Positions 36,541 through 47,675 of a stretch of 64,000 nucleotides of DNA are shown here, piece after piece. The translations under genes and the position numbers were made by a program. This DNA comes from Zygnema circumcarinatum (taxonomy: Eukaryota; Streptophyta; Zygnematophyceae; Zygnematales; Zygnemataceae), in assembly GCA_037447605.1 (NCBI GenBank), contig CM074805.1, forward strand, positions 3,193,140-3,257,139, in the 5' to 3' direction. Under the pieces are notes generated by a model. It worked only from the letters and a program-made list of their open reading frames with translations, was not told the origin of the DNA and did not search any database. How positions within the stretch are numbered: the first letter of the stretch is position 1; each line of letters opens with the position of its first letter.

Positions 36541-37894
36541 CGTTTTGTGCAGCCTGGAAGCAGCAACAAGGGAGTAACACTATTTTTGATTTCATTTCGA
36601 ACAGTTTCTGTTTTTGTGGCTGAAAACCAAAACTTTGGAGGTTACGATTTTGAATTTAGCTTTTGAGAAGAGGTTTCCAAACTATGGTGGATTCTAAAGG
36701 AAAATGATACAGCGGCCCCACTTTTTGGATATCGGCGCCCCCTTTTGGGAAAAAATGTACTTTTTTTTTGGCTAATCAGCCCCCCCTTGGATCTTTCGGG
36801 AGGAGAGATCTTGTAGACAATCGGACCCCGCGCCTCGCGCGCAGGATCCGACCGTGCACCGACGTACGGCGCCGCGCATCGCGGCGCGGCCCGCGAGATG
36901 CGGCGAGCCTACGGAAAAGTTGTCCTCACCTGACCCTTTTGGGTCAGAGGTTGCCACGTGGCAGTCTGCCATTGGACAGCTCTGCTGCCGGTCACCCATG
37001 CCGATACAGTGGACCCCCATAATATTTTCCACCTTGTACAGTGTGTCCCCAAGAAATTCGCCCCGATTTTGCCGAAACCACCTTTTTGTACGGTAACTCA
37101 ATGTTAACGTATTAGGGCTGTCAACCTAACCTGACCTATTCTCCAATACAAAATCTGTTAATCGAAACGGATTTCAAACATGGGTCACGCTTTCACGCTG
37201 TACGGTAAGTACGAATAAAATCTCTAAGTCGTACGGTATACGTACGGCACCAATAGGAGCTCGTGTATTTAAATCACGGATACGATACGATACGATACGT
37301 ACGAACAGACATGAACTCTAGCATAATACCGCTCGCCTATTGGTAACACGGACCTTATATTTGCAAATTACAATATTTTCGCCCAGTATTTGCCGAAACC
37401 ATGGCGAAAATATTATGGGGGTCCACTGTATCGGCATGGGGGACCGGCAGCAGGGCTGTCCAATGGAAAACTGCCACGTGGCAACCTCTGACCCAAAAGG
37501 GTCAGGTGAGGACAACGTTTCCGTAGGCTCGCAGCATCTCGCGGGCCACGCCGCGATGCGCGGCGCCGTACGTCGGTGCACGGTCGGATCCTGCGCGCGA
37601 GGCGCGGGGTCCGATTGTCTACAAGATCTCTCCTCCCGAAAGATCCAAGGGGGGGCTGATTAGCCAAAAAAAAAGTACATTTTTTCCCAAAAGGGGGCGC
37701 CGATATCCAAAAAGTGGGGCCGCTGTATCATTTTCCTTTAGAATCCACCATAGTTTGGAAACCTCTTCTCAAAAGCTAAATTCAAAATCGTAACCTCCAA
37801 AGTTTTGGTTTTCAGCCACAAAAACAGAAACTGTTCGAAATGAAATCAAAAATAGTGTTACTCCCTTGTTGCTGCTTCCAGGCTGCACAAAACG
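36541..37894. mobile_element. Large inverted repeat: two 488-bp arms around a 378-bp centre
   Basis: 36541-37028 and 37407-37894 are reverse complements with only a handful of substitutions and single-base indels. The inner end of each arm is ACAGTGGACCCCCATAATAT followed by TTT. This resembles terminal repeats of pogo/Tc1-type DNA transposons, where CAGTGG starts and flanking TA are common, but that assignment is tentative. The centre has no long conserved open frame, so if mobile it is non-autonomous. The arms hold a GC-rich core (about 36820-36905) and a purine-poor outer part. The left boundary is cut by the gap. Open frames in both arms are mirror translations and not genes. Confidence 0.8.
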
Positions 37895-39587
37895 GCTCTA
37901 GAACTATTGCAAACTACTCACAAAGATCTTCGACGAGCATTCAAACCATCAAACTGCTTGCAATGAAGAGAAAAAGCACATATACGGCTTCGGCCGTACA
38001 TGCATTATTTACGGGTTTTCCAAACCAATTTAAGGGAAACGCCCTTACCTTAGGCCAAATTACCTTATTTGAGGAGGCCTGCTCAACGGCTCTCAAATTT
38101 GAGGCGTCGCAAAAGGCGCTTCGCGATTTGAAGCGTGCGTCCGAGTGCTTCGAGCTGCTTGACGGAAACCACGAGTAAAAAGAAGGGAGGGAGGGAGGGA
38201 CAGGAATATCACTCGGCCTCTTCTTGCGTTTGCATTCAGGTGCAACCGCATGGTGATATGGTGCCGTACTTTATGCAGTGCCGCAGTGCAGCTTTGAATG
38301 TACGTGTACATTGCAATCGTTTCTTGCCGTGGCCAACGAAGTGCCTTCGGACTTTTGAAGGCAAATGACGAGCCTGAATGAGACGAATGGGAAAAGGTAT
38401 ACTTTAGCTCGTATGAGAAAGTCATGTTTTGAAACAGACAAGAAGGAAAATTTTCCTCCGCATCACATTTTAAATGGTTGAACTGCCGGAGCTGCCAGAC
38501 TTACAGGCTATACTGGGAGCAACTGATTGACTTACCTACAGAAATGGGTCAGTCTGATGTATACACATTATAATGACACTGTCGGAGAGAGCTTCAACGC
38601 CATGACATTGAAGCTGTAAGAAGGATGTGCACTTGCATCTCATTCTGACCGTGTTTACATCCCTTCTGAGAATTGAAACCTGATCGCTAGCAGAGAGTTA
38701 CATATGTAATCAGTTAAGTTCCAACATTTCAAAACCACTTGCACCAAGATCAAGCACAGCGTTCTTCGGCGATTTCGAAAAATCAAGCATACTAATTGGA
38801 ACAAGTTATTACAAGTCTATACAAAAAGTTTTCAGCAACACTTTTACTTGAGAAAGGTAGATTAGGTGTTCAAGTAGATGTAAAATATATTTGAAATTTG
38901 CTGCTGAATACGCGGCAAGAGCGACAAAGCAGCATAAAGCTTAAAGAAGTTTTGATTCAGCAAAAAGCATATTTCGAGAATAGGTGACAAAACAAAAGCT
39001 GGGCAACAATCTTATTTATCATGACAGTGCGGCCAACGCCGGATTACAGTAATAGAGGTTGTTACCATGAGATGGTAAAAATACAAGTGACGGTACCACC
39101 GCTAAGCTACCACCGCTAGCCGACAAGTCTTTAACAACTGTCCACACTGTGATGTTCCGTCCTTACTCTGTAAGAATACTCGATTGAACGGACAGGAAAA
39201 CTTGATTGGCAATATGAAGATAAATGGGCAAGCTGTCTTTTGGTTTTACCAGTAGTTGCTCGACTGAGTCTGCAAACCACTCCTGTATTCTATTCTATAA
39301 ACTATGGTCTATTCTATGGACCCCCAAAGTCTCGAAACTCAGGCTGGAAGCTGGCTGAAGCTGGAAAGAAATTTTCTTAAAAAAATTTGAAGCATTTATA
39401 GATGAACCAATGTGTGCTTTGGTAAAACACTCAGATGATGAAACCATGTAGATGCAGGCCAGTTGTGGTTTACTTGTTGCTATAATTGACCGATGCCGTT
39501 TATGTCATTTGCTGTGGCAGGAGAGTCTTCTTCACTCGTCACTGTTGATTCGCTGAATGGCAGCTATTTACTAGGCGATTCATTAAA
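37895..39587. other. Gene-poor sequence between the inverted repeat and PIF1
   Basis: No recognisable gene. A plus-strand frame (to 38178) containing FPNQFKGNALTLGQ has no family I know and may be transposon debris. A GGGA microsatellite lies near 38186-38200. The rest is AT-rich and probably includes the PIF1 promoter. Confidence 0.4.
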
Positions 39588-42500
39588 ATGGAACTACCCT
39601 TGGTGGCGACACCCCCATTCTCCCGCAGCATTTTGTCTACTGATAGTGCTGAGCAAACTGGCCTCCTTGGACAGTCATGGACTCCACCAGTGCTGCTTTC
39701 TCCTCTGGATATAGGTTCTGGAGAAAGGCCTTCCTCTTTGTCTTCAAAGCCCGGCCGTGATGGTGACAGAACCACCAAGAAGCGCTCTGTCAACAAAAGG
39801 CTGGAGGATTCGTTACTCCTTTGCACAACTGAAAAGAAGAGGTTAACTTTCAAGTTAACCGAAGCTGAGGAGACACGGCATCAACTGTCGTTTGACAGCC
39901 CAGAGGAACATAAAAAACTATTCGATTTGGGGCCCGCAAAAGGTTCGCATGTGTATCTTCTTAGGGGTGCAAATCAGGAGTCTGCCCAGTCCAGACGATA
40001 TGCTTTTCACTCTTTTTAGAGACGCATTCAGATTTGTCCAGTTGTCATCAGCGTATTTGCTGAAATGAGCGTTTTGACGATTCTCATGCAACCAAGTTCG
40101 TCGTCTAGCAGCCAAATTGAGCTATGAAAGTAAACTTGAGCCACGTTGAGTTATTTCTTTTTGCTTTTACTTCGGAGATAAGAGAACTGCTGGCAATTGT
40201 ACTGCTTTTCTTTATTGGCTTCTGACATGATTCCATCAAAGGGAGTGGATTTTCAGGGCAACAAGAAGAGCAGGAAAATACTTTGGAGAAGGAAAGAATC
40301 TGGGAGCGGCAGAATTTTAAGGGAAAGCAAAATCTTCAGCAATTCGATGGGTAAGTGAAAAAGCTGGGATACAATTTAATATCAGCATTTAACTTTAAAA
40401 TGCCTTTAACCCATTTGTGCTATTAAGATTCAGGAGCATTTTTTTTTTTTTTACAATACAACCTTAGCATGAAAGGTTCAACGACCTTCCAGTGACGCCA
40501 TCTGCCATCGCACGTCTCTCATTTTCTTTTGGACTTTTGGGTCCTCTCCCTTTAGCTGAATTTTGTATCCTATTAGCATCAGCTGAAGGAGTCTAGTTTA
40601 TCTGTAGAGCTTGCCTCCTTTGTCAATCTGGACTAATCTGTAGTCTACCAGTCTCTTTGAAAAGCTTCCACCCTTTTACCTTGACATAAAGTAAACGAAT
40701 GCCAAACCTCGTGCAACTGTGAATGGTCTTACTCACCTTTAGAAAGTTTGTCACTGTTGAATGGACTGCGCCACTCGTTTTTTTGTATGACTATGCAAAT
40801 GCACTGTAAGCCAGCCAGGCAGAGAGCGTTATTAACTGTAGGACGCTGCTGGGACTTCTCATTAGCCAGTTTTCATGGCTGGAGGTAACTTGCATGTCGT
40901 TTCTTAATTGTTGCAAAGAAACTTATTGACTTTCCTTTCACATGACCTGCAGAAGTTCAAGCTTTCCAAACGAAATTTATCCAAAGGAAATTAGTAGTCG
41001 CAAACGTAAATCATCCCCCTCAATTTTGGCAGCATTTGGCCCCCATGCGAAGCAAGATCGTCGCGAGTTTCACTTTAATCGCCATCCTCCCTCTACCATT
41101 CGCCATTTGTCCGGAAGAACACAAGCCCAAGTTTGTCCTCAGCAGCTTTTTGTCTCCCAATTGCCAGAAGATACTGAGGACAGGAAGCTTAAGCCCCAAC
41201 TTGCTTGGCAGGCAGTGGCCATGGCTCCTCAGGGAGAAGATGCCATGCATGCCAAGCCTCAAGTGATAGCTAAAGATGCTAAGGCATCTGTTGAACGACA
41301 AGGGCCTTCTACCGTAAGGACCATAGGGGCCACCAAAAGTAACAGCGCAAGTCTGTCTCCCGAATCAAGCACAGATATTTGTCGACGGGCTCTTGACGAT
41401 GTAGAAGAGGCACTGAAGAAAAAAAAGGAAAGGTGCAGTGATCTGCTTCAAGAGGTGTCTGTGACGGAGCTTCATAAGCTCTCCAGGGACCAACTGGAAG
41501 CCTTAGAAGCAGCATTGGAAGGGAGAAATTTGTTCATTACCGGCAGGTACTTAACACATCAATTTTCCAGCGAGAATAAATTTGTCTTTGGCTTCCTTGG
41601 CTATTTCAAAATGTAAGATGTTGTGTTGAAACACTTTCTTCCCCTGAATCTGCAAGGGTAGACCAGCGATCTTTTCTATGACATTTTGTAAGCCCTGAAG
41701 GAGCTTTATGTTTGCATGCTTTCAGTGCAGGGGTGGGAAAGAGCTTTCTGGTGGCCACCATTGTGGATGCTCTGAAAGGACAGGGCAAGCAAGTGGAGGT
41801 GACCGCCTCTACAGGTGCCCTCTTTGCTCCCACTCTCTCTTCCTTGCAATATAGGATCTGCAGCTCGAGCTTGTGAAAACTCCCTTTTGGCAGGGCACTG
41901 TGTAGGCTGATTGCTCTCCTTGCAATTGCATCCTCCTCTTCAAAACCTTCGGTATGTTGCTGGTTAAGTGGTCAGTATCAACAGCCTGACCCTCTGTCGC
42001 TTGATAATTCTCGCAAATTAAGTCGCTGAGAAAATTCGTTCACCAGATCACCTGAATTAGTTAGCTACTCTCTCGTCTTGCAATTGGAGGTTTGCTGTTT
42101 TGCAGATTGCAAAAATTACTTGAACATTTCAGTATGATCTGCTTCACGAGTTTGGCTGTACCGGCTTTGATCTGTTTCCCCTCGAGTTTCCAAACACTTC
42201 TATTTTGACGCCAGGGCGTTCAAAACATGTGTTCCTCATTTTCCTCCTCGCTCTTCTTTTACAATAATTTCCAGGAATCGCGGCAGTCAGTGTTGGCGGT
42301 ACAACACTTCACGCATTTGCCGGTATTGGATTGGGAGAGCAGCCAAAGGAGCGGCTTGCCAAGCTTGTGGAGAGCAAGTGGGCGAGAGAACGCTGGAAAG
42401 CAGCTGATGTTCTAGTCATCGATGAGATCTCCATGATCAGCCAAGATGTTTTTGAAAAGGTACATTTATCTTTTCAGAACTTTGTGTTACCAGTTGCTCA

Positions 42501-44925
42501 GAACCGCTATGAAGACCAGACACAATGTAGAGTCGATAAATCTGCATCTATCTTGTGTTGCAAGTACGACGACGAGTTGCATCAACTTTACACCTTATAC
42601 TCCTTCAAAATCCAAAATGCTATAGCCTCATGGCACTATGGTTTACGGGCGCATAACAGGTGGAATTTGTGGCACGATATGTGAGGGGTTGGGGAGAGGA
42701 CCCAAAAGTGATGCACCCAGCGCCGTTCGGCGGTATTCAAGTCATTGCAGTGGGAGACTTCTTCCAGCTTCCCCCCGTCAGTAAGGGCAGGGCGCCCGCC
42801 CCATTTTGTTTCAAGAGTGAAGCATGGACCAGCTGCAGGTTTCTAGCAGTGGAACTCACAACAGTGTTCCGCCAATTAGACAACAACTTCATTGAAATTT
42901 TGAACTCCCTTCGCAGGTATGGACCTCCTGCATTGCCTGAGGCATAATCCAAATTGGGCATATTCTGGTAAACATGGGGCGGCTTCCTTTATCATTCATG
43001 ATTTGAATGAAGCTTTCATTACAATTCTGTTTTCCCCGACAGCTTCACCACAATGCACTCGTGTATTTCCACACTTTGCTGCTCCCTCTTTCTCCCTCTT
43101 TCTTTCTTTCTTTTCACTTTCTGGTGCGCATTCATCCCTTGTTTGAAGCAGGGGAGTTAAGTCTTCGGCTATTATTCGTCAACTTCGGCAATGCAGGCGT
43201 ACACTGCCGATAGAAGGAGGGGTCCTCCCGACTGTGCTGTACCCTCATAGGAAGTGCGTTGCGGGTGAAAACAAGAGCTACTTTCAGAGTCTGCCCGGGC
43301 CAGAGCAGGTGTTCTATGCGGAGGACAGGGCCCCCGAGCCATGGCGGTCCAAGCTCGACAAAGACATGCAGGCCCCCCCAGTGCTGCCGCTCAAACTGGG
43401 CACTCAGGCACGCTTCCAACTGTCTGGAAAAAGGGATACATTTCTTCGGCAGCTGTGAGCATTGCGCATCTGTCTGCATTCCTTGTCTTCGAGTGTCCAC
43501 GAGCCCGCGCTTTTACTGAAACTTGGATAGTGTTTGGCTTGCAGGTAATTCTGCTGTGCAATTTGAATGTCGACGACGGATTAGTTAATGGATCTCGAGG
43601 TGTGGTAGTGGGCTTTGAGGAGTGGCGGGGCAGCGAAGGAGTTCTGCAGGAGGAAGAGAGGAGAAATTTCTTTGGGAGGTGGCTGCATCGTCACCGACAG
43701 CTGCCCCGCGTGCAGTTTGCAGCAGGGCCGTCCCTTCTTATCACCCCACACGTGTGGGACCTTTCGGTCAACGGTAACGAAGAAAAGGTAAGTGTTGGGT
43801 GACTTCTAGTCAGTGTACAGAACTTTCGTCTCTTAGAAGTCAAGTTTCAGTTAAAGTTTTATACTTACAAGAGGGTTCCGCTTTGCTATTCAATTCTTTT
43901 GCTCGGACAGAGCCAAATAGTAATTATGCAGTAGGTTATCGCGTGGTTTAAATAAAGAACAAGGGTAGCAACGAAGAAACTTAAAACAAATCTGAAATGC
44001 GCTGTATTTGAGGTGGTGCTGCTTCTTCTATGCTGGGGCTGAGCACCTTCCAAGAAGGGATTGCCGTTCCTTGCCATCGCTGCTCCATGAGAACGAAACT
44101 ATCTTTTATTTGCAATACATTTTGTGCATGCAGATATTCCGGATTCAAGTCCCGCTGGCTTATGCATGGGCTCTGACGATACACAAGTGCCAAGGCATGA
44201 CCTTGGATCGCGTAAGAATGAATCTTGGCCAGGTGGGCCCATTGCTCACTGCCAGGATGATGCTGGATATGTGAAATGAGATAAATGTCGACTTTTGGGG
44301 TTTAAGGTTTAGGGTTTAGGGTTTCGGGTTTAAGGTTTAGGGTTTAAAGCGCAGGGTTCAGGGTTTTAGGTCCATGGCGGCGTACCTAACGCGGCGGGGC
44401 TTGCAGGTCTTTGAGGACGGGCAGGCTTACGTGGCTTTATCGAGAGCTCAGTCCCTGGAAAGTATACAACTCGACGATTTCAATCCAAGCCGCGTTACTG
44501 CAAACAAAGAGGTTCTCAAATTCTACTCAGTAAGGCCATTGGGATTCAATGCCCCCCCTCCTGTCCAGCCCGCCTTGTCGTTTCCAGGAGAAGCAGCTGC
44601 CGTCACCCCTTCACTCTCCACGCTTACTGCATGATGCTCGCCTTCCTTGCAGAAATTAAAACATTTGGAGGAGTTGCCGGTGTTCTCACAAGGGCCAGAG
44701 TTGGGCCCATACGGTTGGCCCATAGCGGTCGACATGTCTCTGCAAGAAATGGTTCGAGCATCATTTCGAAGCGCTATTGCGACCACGGTCGACCGGGTCG
44801 ATGTTGAGTACGTGAGGAGGGGCGTCATGCGGCTGGTCGAGGAGGCGCTGGCAGAGAGCGTGGCGGAGTACAGCGGAGGTGAAGGGGGGATGCAGCCATT
44901 GCAGCCCAGACCGTGGCCCCTTTGA
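39588..44925 (+). CDS. PIF1: PIF1-family 5'-3' DNA helicase, 11 exons
   Basis: This is an SF1B helicase that unwinds DNA forks and G-quadruplexes and acts in nuclear or organelle genome maintenance. Exons: 39588-39942, 40257-40350, 40953-41546, 41726-41814, 42275-42459, 42660-42916, 43152-43407, 43545-43787, 44134-44232, 44407-44529, 44653-44925, about 855 residues. The Walker A motif GSAGVGKS is formed across the exon 3/4 junction (about residue 347). Walker B is VLVIDEISM, followed by VGDFFQLPP, FRQ, DGLVNGSRGVVVGF, the PIF1 signature LTIHKCQGMTLDRV, and AYVALSRA. The first ~340 residues are a variable, charged extension with a Glu-rich helix. The start is the least certain part. The exon 7 donor appears to be GC. 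After the helicase core there is a short C-terminal helical tail ending QPRPWPL. Confidence 0.9.
44296..44370 (+). repeat. Telomere-like TTTAGGG array in a PIF1 intron
   Basis: About 75 nt of degenerate tandem TTTAGGG units (with variants such as TTTCGGG, TTTAAGG and TTCAGGG) lie between PIF1 exons 9 and 10. TTTAGGG is the plant-type telomere unit. It is an interstitial array, and the coding frame resumes correctly at 44407. Confidence 0.9.
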
Positions 44926-45550
44926 CTCTTGCGGGTAAGGTAAATCGAACTCGATATTTGGGCGCACCCACGTAAGGATTCAAACCCGGGTATCGCCAAC
45001 GCCAATGGAGCAGCAGGTCTTACTCAGCTCTCACTGAGATAGCCTTGATGTTGGGAGAGCAGAATGGCGTGGTGTATGGGTACGCTAATTGTGTCAATAA
45101 CTATCTTCAAAACTGACTTTTTCTGTGTAGCACATAGTTATAGATGCAAGCATTAAAATATATACCGCATTGGCGGTATGGATAGGAGGTAGGTAGACAG
45201 GTATAGGTAGGAGGTGTTTAGCTTCGTCAATCTGTACATAGTGTTCTCACTGTAGCTATCCTCTTCAGACAACAGCGCGTACGGAACGAATGACTTCAAC
45301 GAGAGGATTGCCCTAAACTGTGAAACGTGTTTTGGCCTCCTCGTCCAGCTCGTCATTTCCGGCTATCAAACTTGATCGTGGCCGAGAATTACCTGCGTGC
45401 CCAGCCTCTGAGCAATGCGGCATCCTCTCTCTGCGCAAGGCGTGGTTCGGAGAGAGAAAGATGGCGAAAGTTTGCCCCGCGTGGTTTCGCCTGCGGGCGT
45501 CCGTGACCTTCGGACATCGGGAGTAACCCCCCCAGTAACCGCGCGGGGCG
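44926..45550. other. Intergenic sequence after PIF1
   Basis: Holds the tRNA-like element described separately and a short TAGG-rich stretch at about 45180-45220. No protein gene is supportable. Confidence 0.4.
44961..45045 (-). repeat. tRNA-like element (possible SINE head or tRNA pseudogene)
   Basis: On the minus strand a TATCTCAGTGAGAG word resembles a Pol III A box. About 39 nt further on, GGTTTGAATCC resembles a B box. The spacing suits a tRNA-derived promoter. The T-stem and acceptor stem do not pair properly, so it is not an intact tRNA gene. A tRNA-derived SINE is the simplest reading, but I cannot see a full element. Confidence 0.35.
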
Positions 45551-46730
45551 GGAGGGCAGCGACGTGACAGCATGCGATTGGTACACGCCCGATTCCTAGT
45601 CAACGTTGCGTGGACCTCTGGGCGCGACTTCGTTGTGCTAAACGCAGACGTGGCAGCCACGTCGGCGCCACGTTGGCAAAACGCGCCCTCATGGATCCCC
45701 TTCCCCGCGTCGCCCGTGACGGCGAACCGCTCCATGGAGTCCCGCCCGCCCCGGCCCGCCCTGCGAGGGCCGCCTCCGCAATCCCCGGAGCGCGCCACCG
45801 ACCGTACGGCAGGCGGGCGGGAGGGCGGGCGGTTGCCGCCCCCCCGTGGTCGGTCGCTGTCTTCCCGCGCGGGCCGCGCCGGGCCGTACCGCAACCGCCG
45901 CCGCCGCCGCGATATTTGGGCCCGGCGGTGTCGGCGCGCCCCGCCACGTCATCCGACAGTAACCGCCCGTCCGTACGGCCCGCCCGCCGGTCCGCGGCGG
46001 TTGCCGACAACGGCGAGGCTGCCGTAACCGCCACGGAAGCCGCCACGTCAGCACGGGTGGGCCCTACCGCCCCCGCCGCCGCGCGGCTGACGTCGACTCG
46101 CCTTTGACCGCGCCACGTGGCACACCGAGAAAAAGGCCACGTCGCCCTGCCCCGCGCCCGCAGGCCAGCCGCGTCATCCGCCTCCCAGCGACCGACCCCG
46201 TCGCAGGGTGGCCCTACGACGCCTCTCATTGGCTTGTGCGCGTCGCAGGAGTCGTGCGGCAATATCTGGCGACCCCGCGTAGAAGGTTCCGGTCCCGCGC
46301 CCTTTCCTCCCGCCCTCCCGCCCTCTCTCTCCCGCCTGCCAGCGCGCCCTCCCGCCCGCCCGCTGGCTGCCTTCCAGCACACGGCGCGGCAAAGGTCGGG
46401 ACGCCGCCTCTCCTGCGTCCGCATAAGGAGGGATTAGGGTTCTGGAGGAGCTTCTTCTTCAAGCAGGACCGAGGGGTGGAGGACGGGCGCGTCTGGTGAC
46501 GGTGCGGAGGGAGGAGCAGGCAGAGAGGACAGGAGGAATCCGAGGGGAGGTAGAGAGGGGAGGGAGGCTGGCAGGGGGAGTGGTGGAGGAGGGAGGGCAG
46601 GGGAGAGAGATCAAGGGCGGGGCTCTGGCGTACAACAGGGTGGGAGAGGAGGGGGGGAAGGGGCGGGGCACGAGGGGGGAAGTGTCTCAGGGAGGGAGGG
46701 AGGGCCCGAGGGGCATGTCTGACCGCGTGC
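45551..46730. promoter_or_regulatory. GC-rich block and purine-rich tract upstream of the DCD gene
   Basis: About 45551-46400 is extremely rich in G+C and CpG, with repeated CCGCC/GGCGG words. About 46497-46700 is almost purely A and G on the plus strand. Long open frames here in several phases are composition artefacts of low-complexity Arg, Pro, Ala and Gly. Its position suggests a CpG-island-like promoter for the downstream plus-strand gene, which is inference. Confidence 0.45.
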
Positions 46731-47675
46731 GAGGATTTGGGACCTTTGACGCGCACCACTTCTCCTTTCAAGGTTGGATGCTGCGCTATTGTCGAGGCTG
46801 TTTCGACTGTTGCAGTCTTTTGGGCAGTCTGCGCTTTAGTTTCGTGTGCTTTTTTTGGTGTTTTCTCAGCTGGGAATGATGCAGGGGAGCGTGGCGGTGC
46901 CCGGAGGTTAGGTTAGGGGTTGGGCAAGGTTCTTGTCATGGCTTCAACTTACGAAATACAGACAAATTCCTTTGCCTTAGTCTTACTGGTGTCTTGAGCA
47001 GCTCAGAAGGAAGCGCATCTACCTTTTGTCCCCTTGCTGCATGTGGTAGAATCTGCATATCATGGATACGGGAACCCGAATTGTCATTTTCGTGTGTCGT
47101 TCGAGATATTTTTTTGAGAGGTCAGTTGCAGCAGCATGTTGCCTCGTGCATTTCTAACCTCCGGCCATTATGGACGGTGTATGCATGTCAATCCATGGGA
47201 GCAGAAGAACAGCTGGCTCCTCCGTTATACTTGGAGCAGAAGGGGGGTAGTGGAGGGCTGGGAGGAGGGAGGTTCCCCTTTGCGGACTCCTATTTCCCCC
47301 AGCGGCCGACTTCTTCCTTTCCAATTATTGACATTTGGGGGGAACCGCAAAGGTGGGTTGCTTACATCTACTCGAATTAGTATATCTGTTGGATGTAGAG
47401 GGTGTGCATATGAAGGGTTGCTCCATTCTTGTTTGCTCTCTGCAGCATGGTTCTTACGGCCGTCAGAGCGAGATTAGGGTTGAGGAATGGGAGAGAAGGG
47501 GACTATGTGATAGGAATGCATGGGACCTTTTAGGGTTTCTGGTTTTAGAATAGAGGAGAAACCAGGGCTTGTATGGTGTAGGCGCACATAATCCCTGGCT
47601 CTCTGTGCCTAGCCATCGTTTTCTTCACTATTTTCTGTCGAAAGGTCCGAAAGATCTTTTAAGGAAGGTTTCAGG
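46731..47675 (+). other. Probable 5' untranslated region of the DCD gene
   Basis: No coding frame is convincing. The codon chosen as the DCD start lies directly after TTTCAG, which looks like a splice acceptor. A non-coding first exon with a spliced 5' leader is therefore likely. Confidence 0.4.

Noticed and set aside
36768-37667. Paired 84-109-codon frames in the inverted repeat
   Set aside because: The same peptides appear mirror-wise from both arms, show no family features, and follow from the palindrome.
44297-44345. Interpreting the telomere-like repeat as a chromosome end or scaffold join
   Set aside because: PIF1 coding sequence continues in phase on both sides, so the array is internal.
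45600-46424. 274-codon open frame on the minus strand in the GC-rich block, with other long frames overlapping it
   Set aside because: Long frames exist in several phases on both strands because stop codons are rare in GC-rich DNA. The translation is Arg/Ala/Gly/Pro low complexity with no domain or splice logic.
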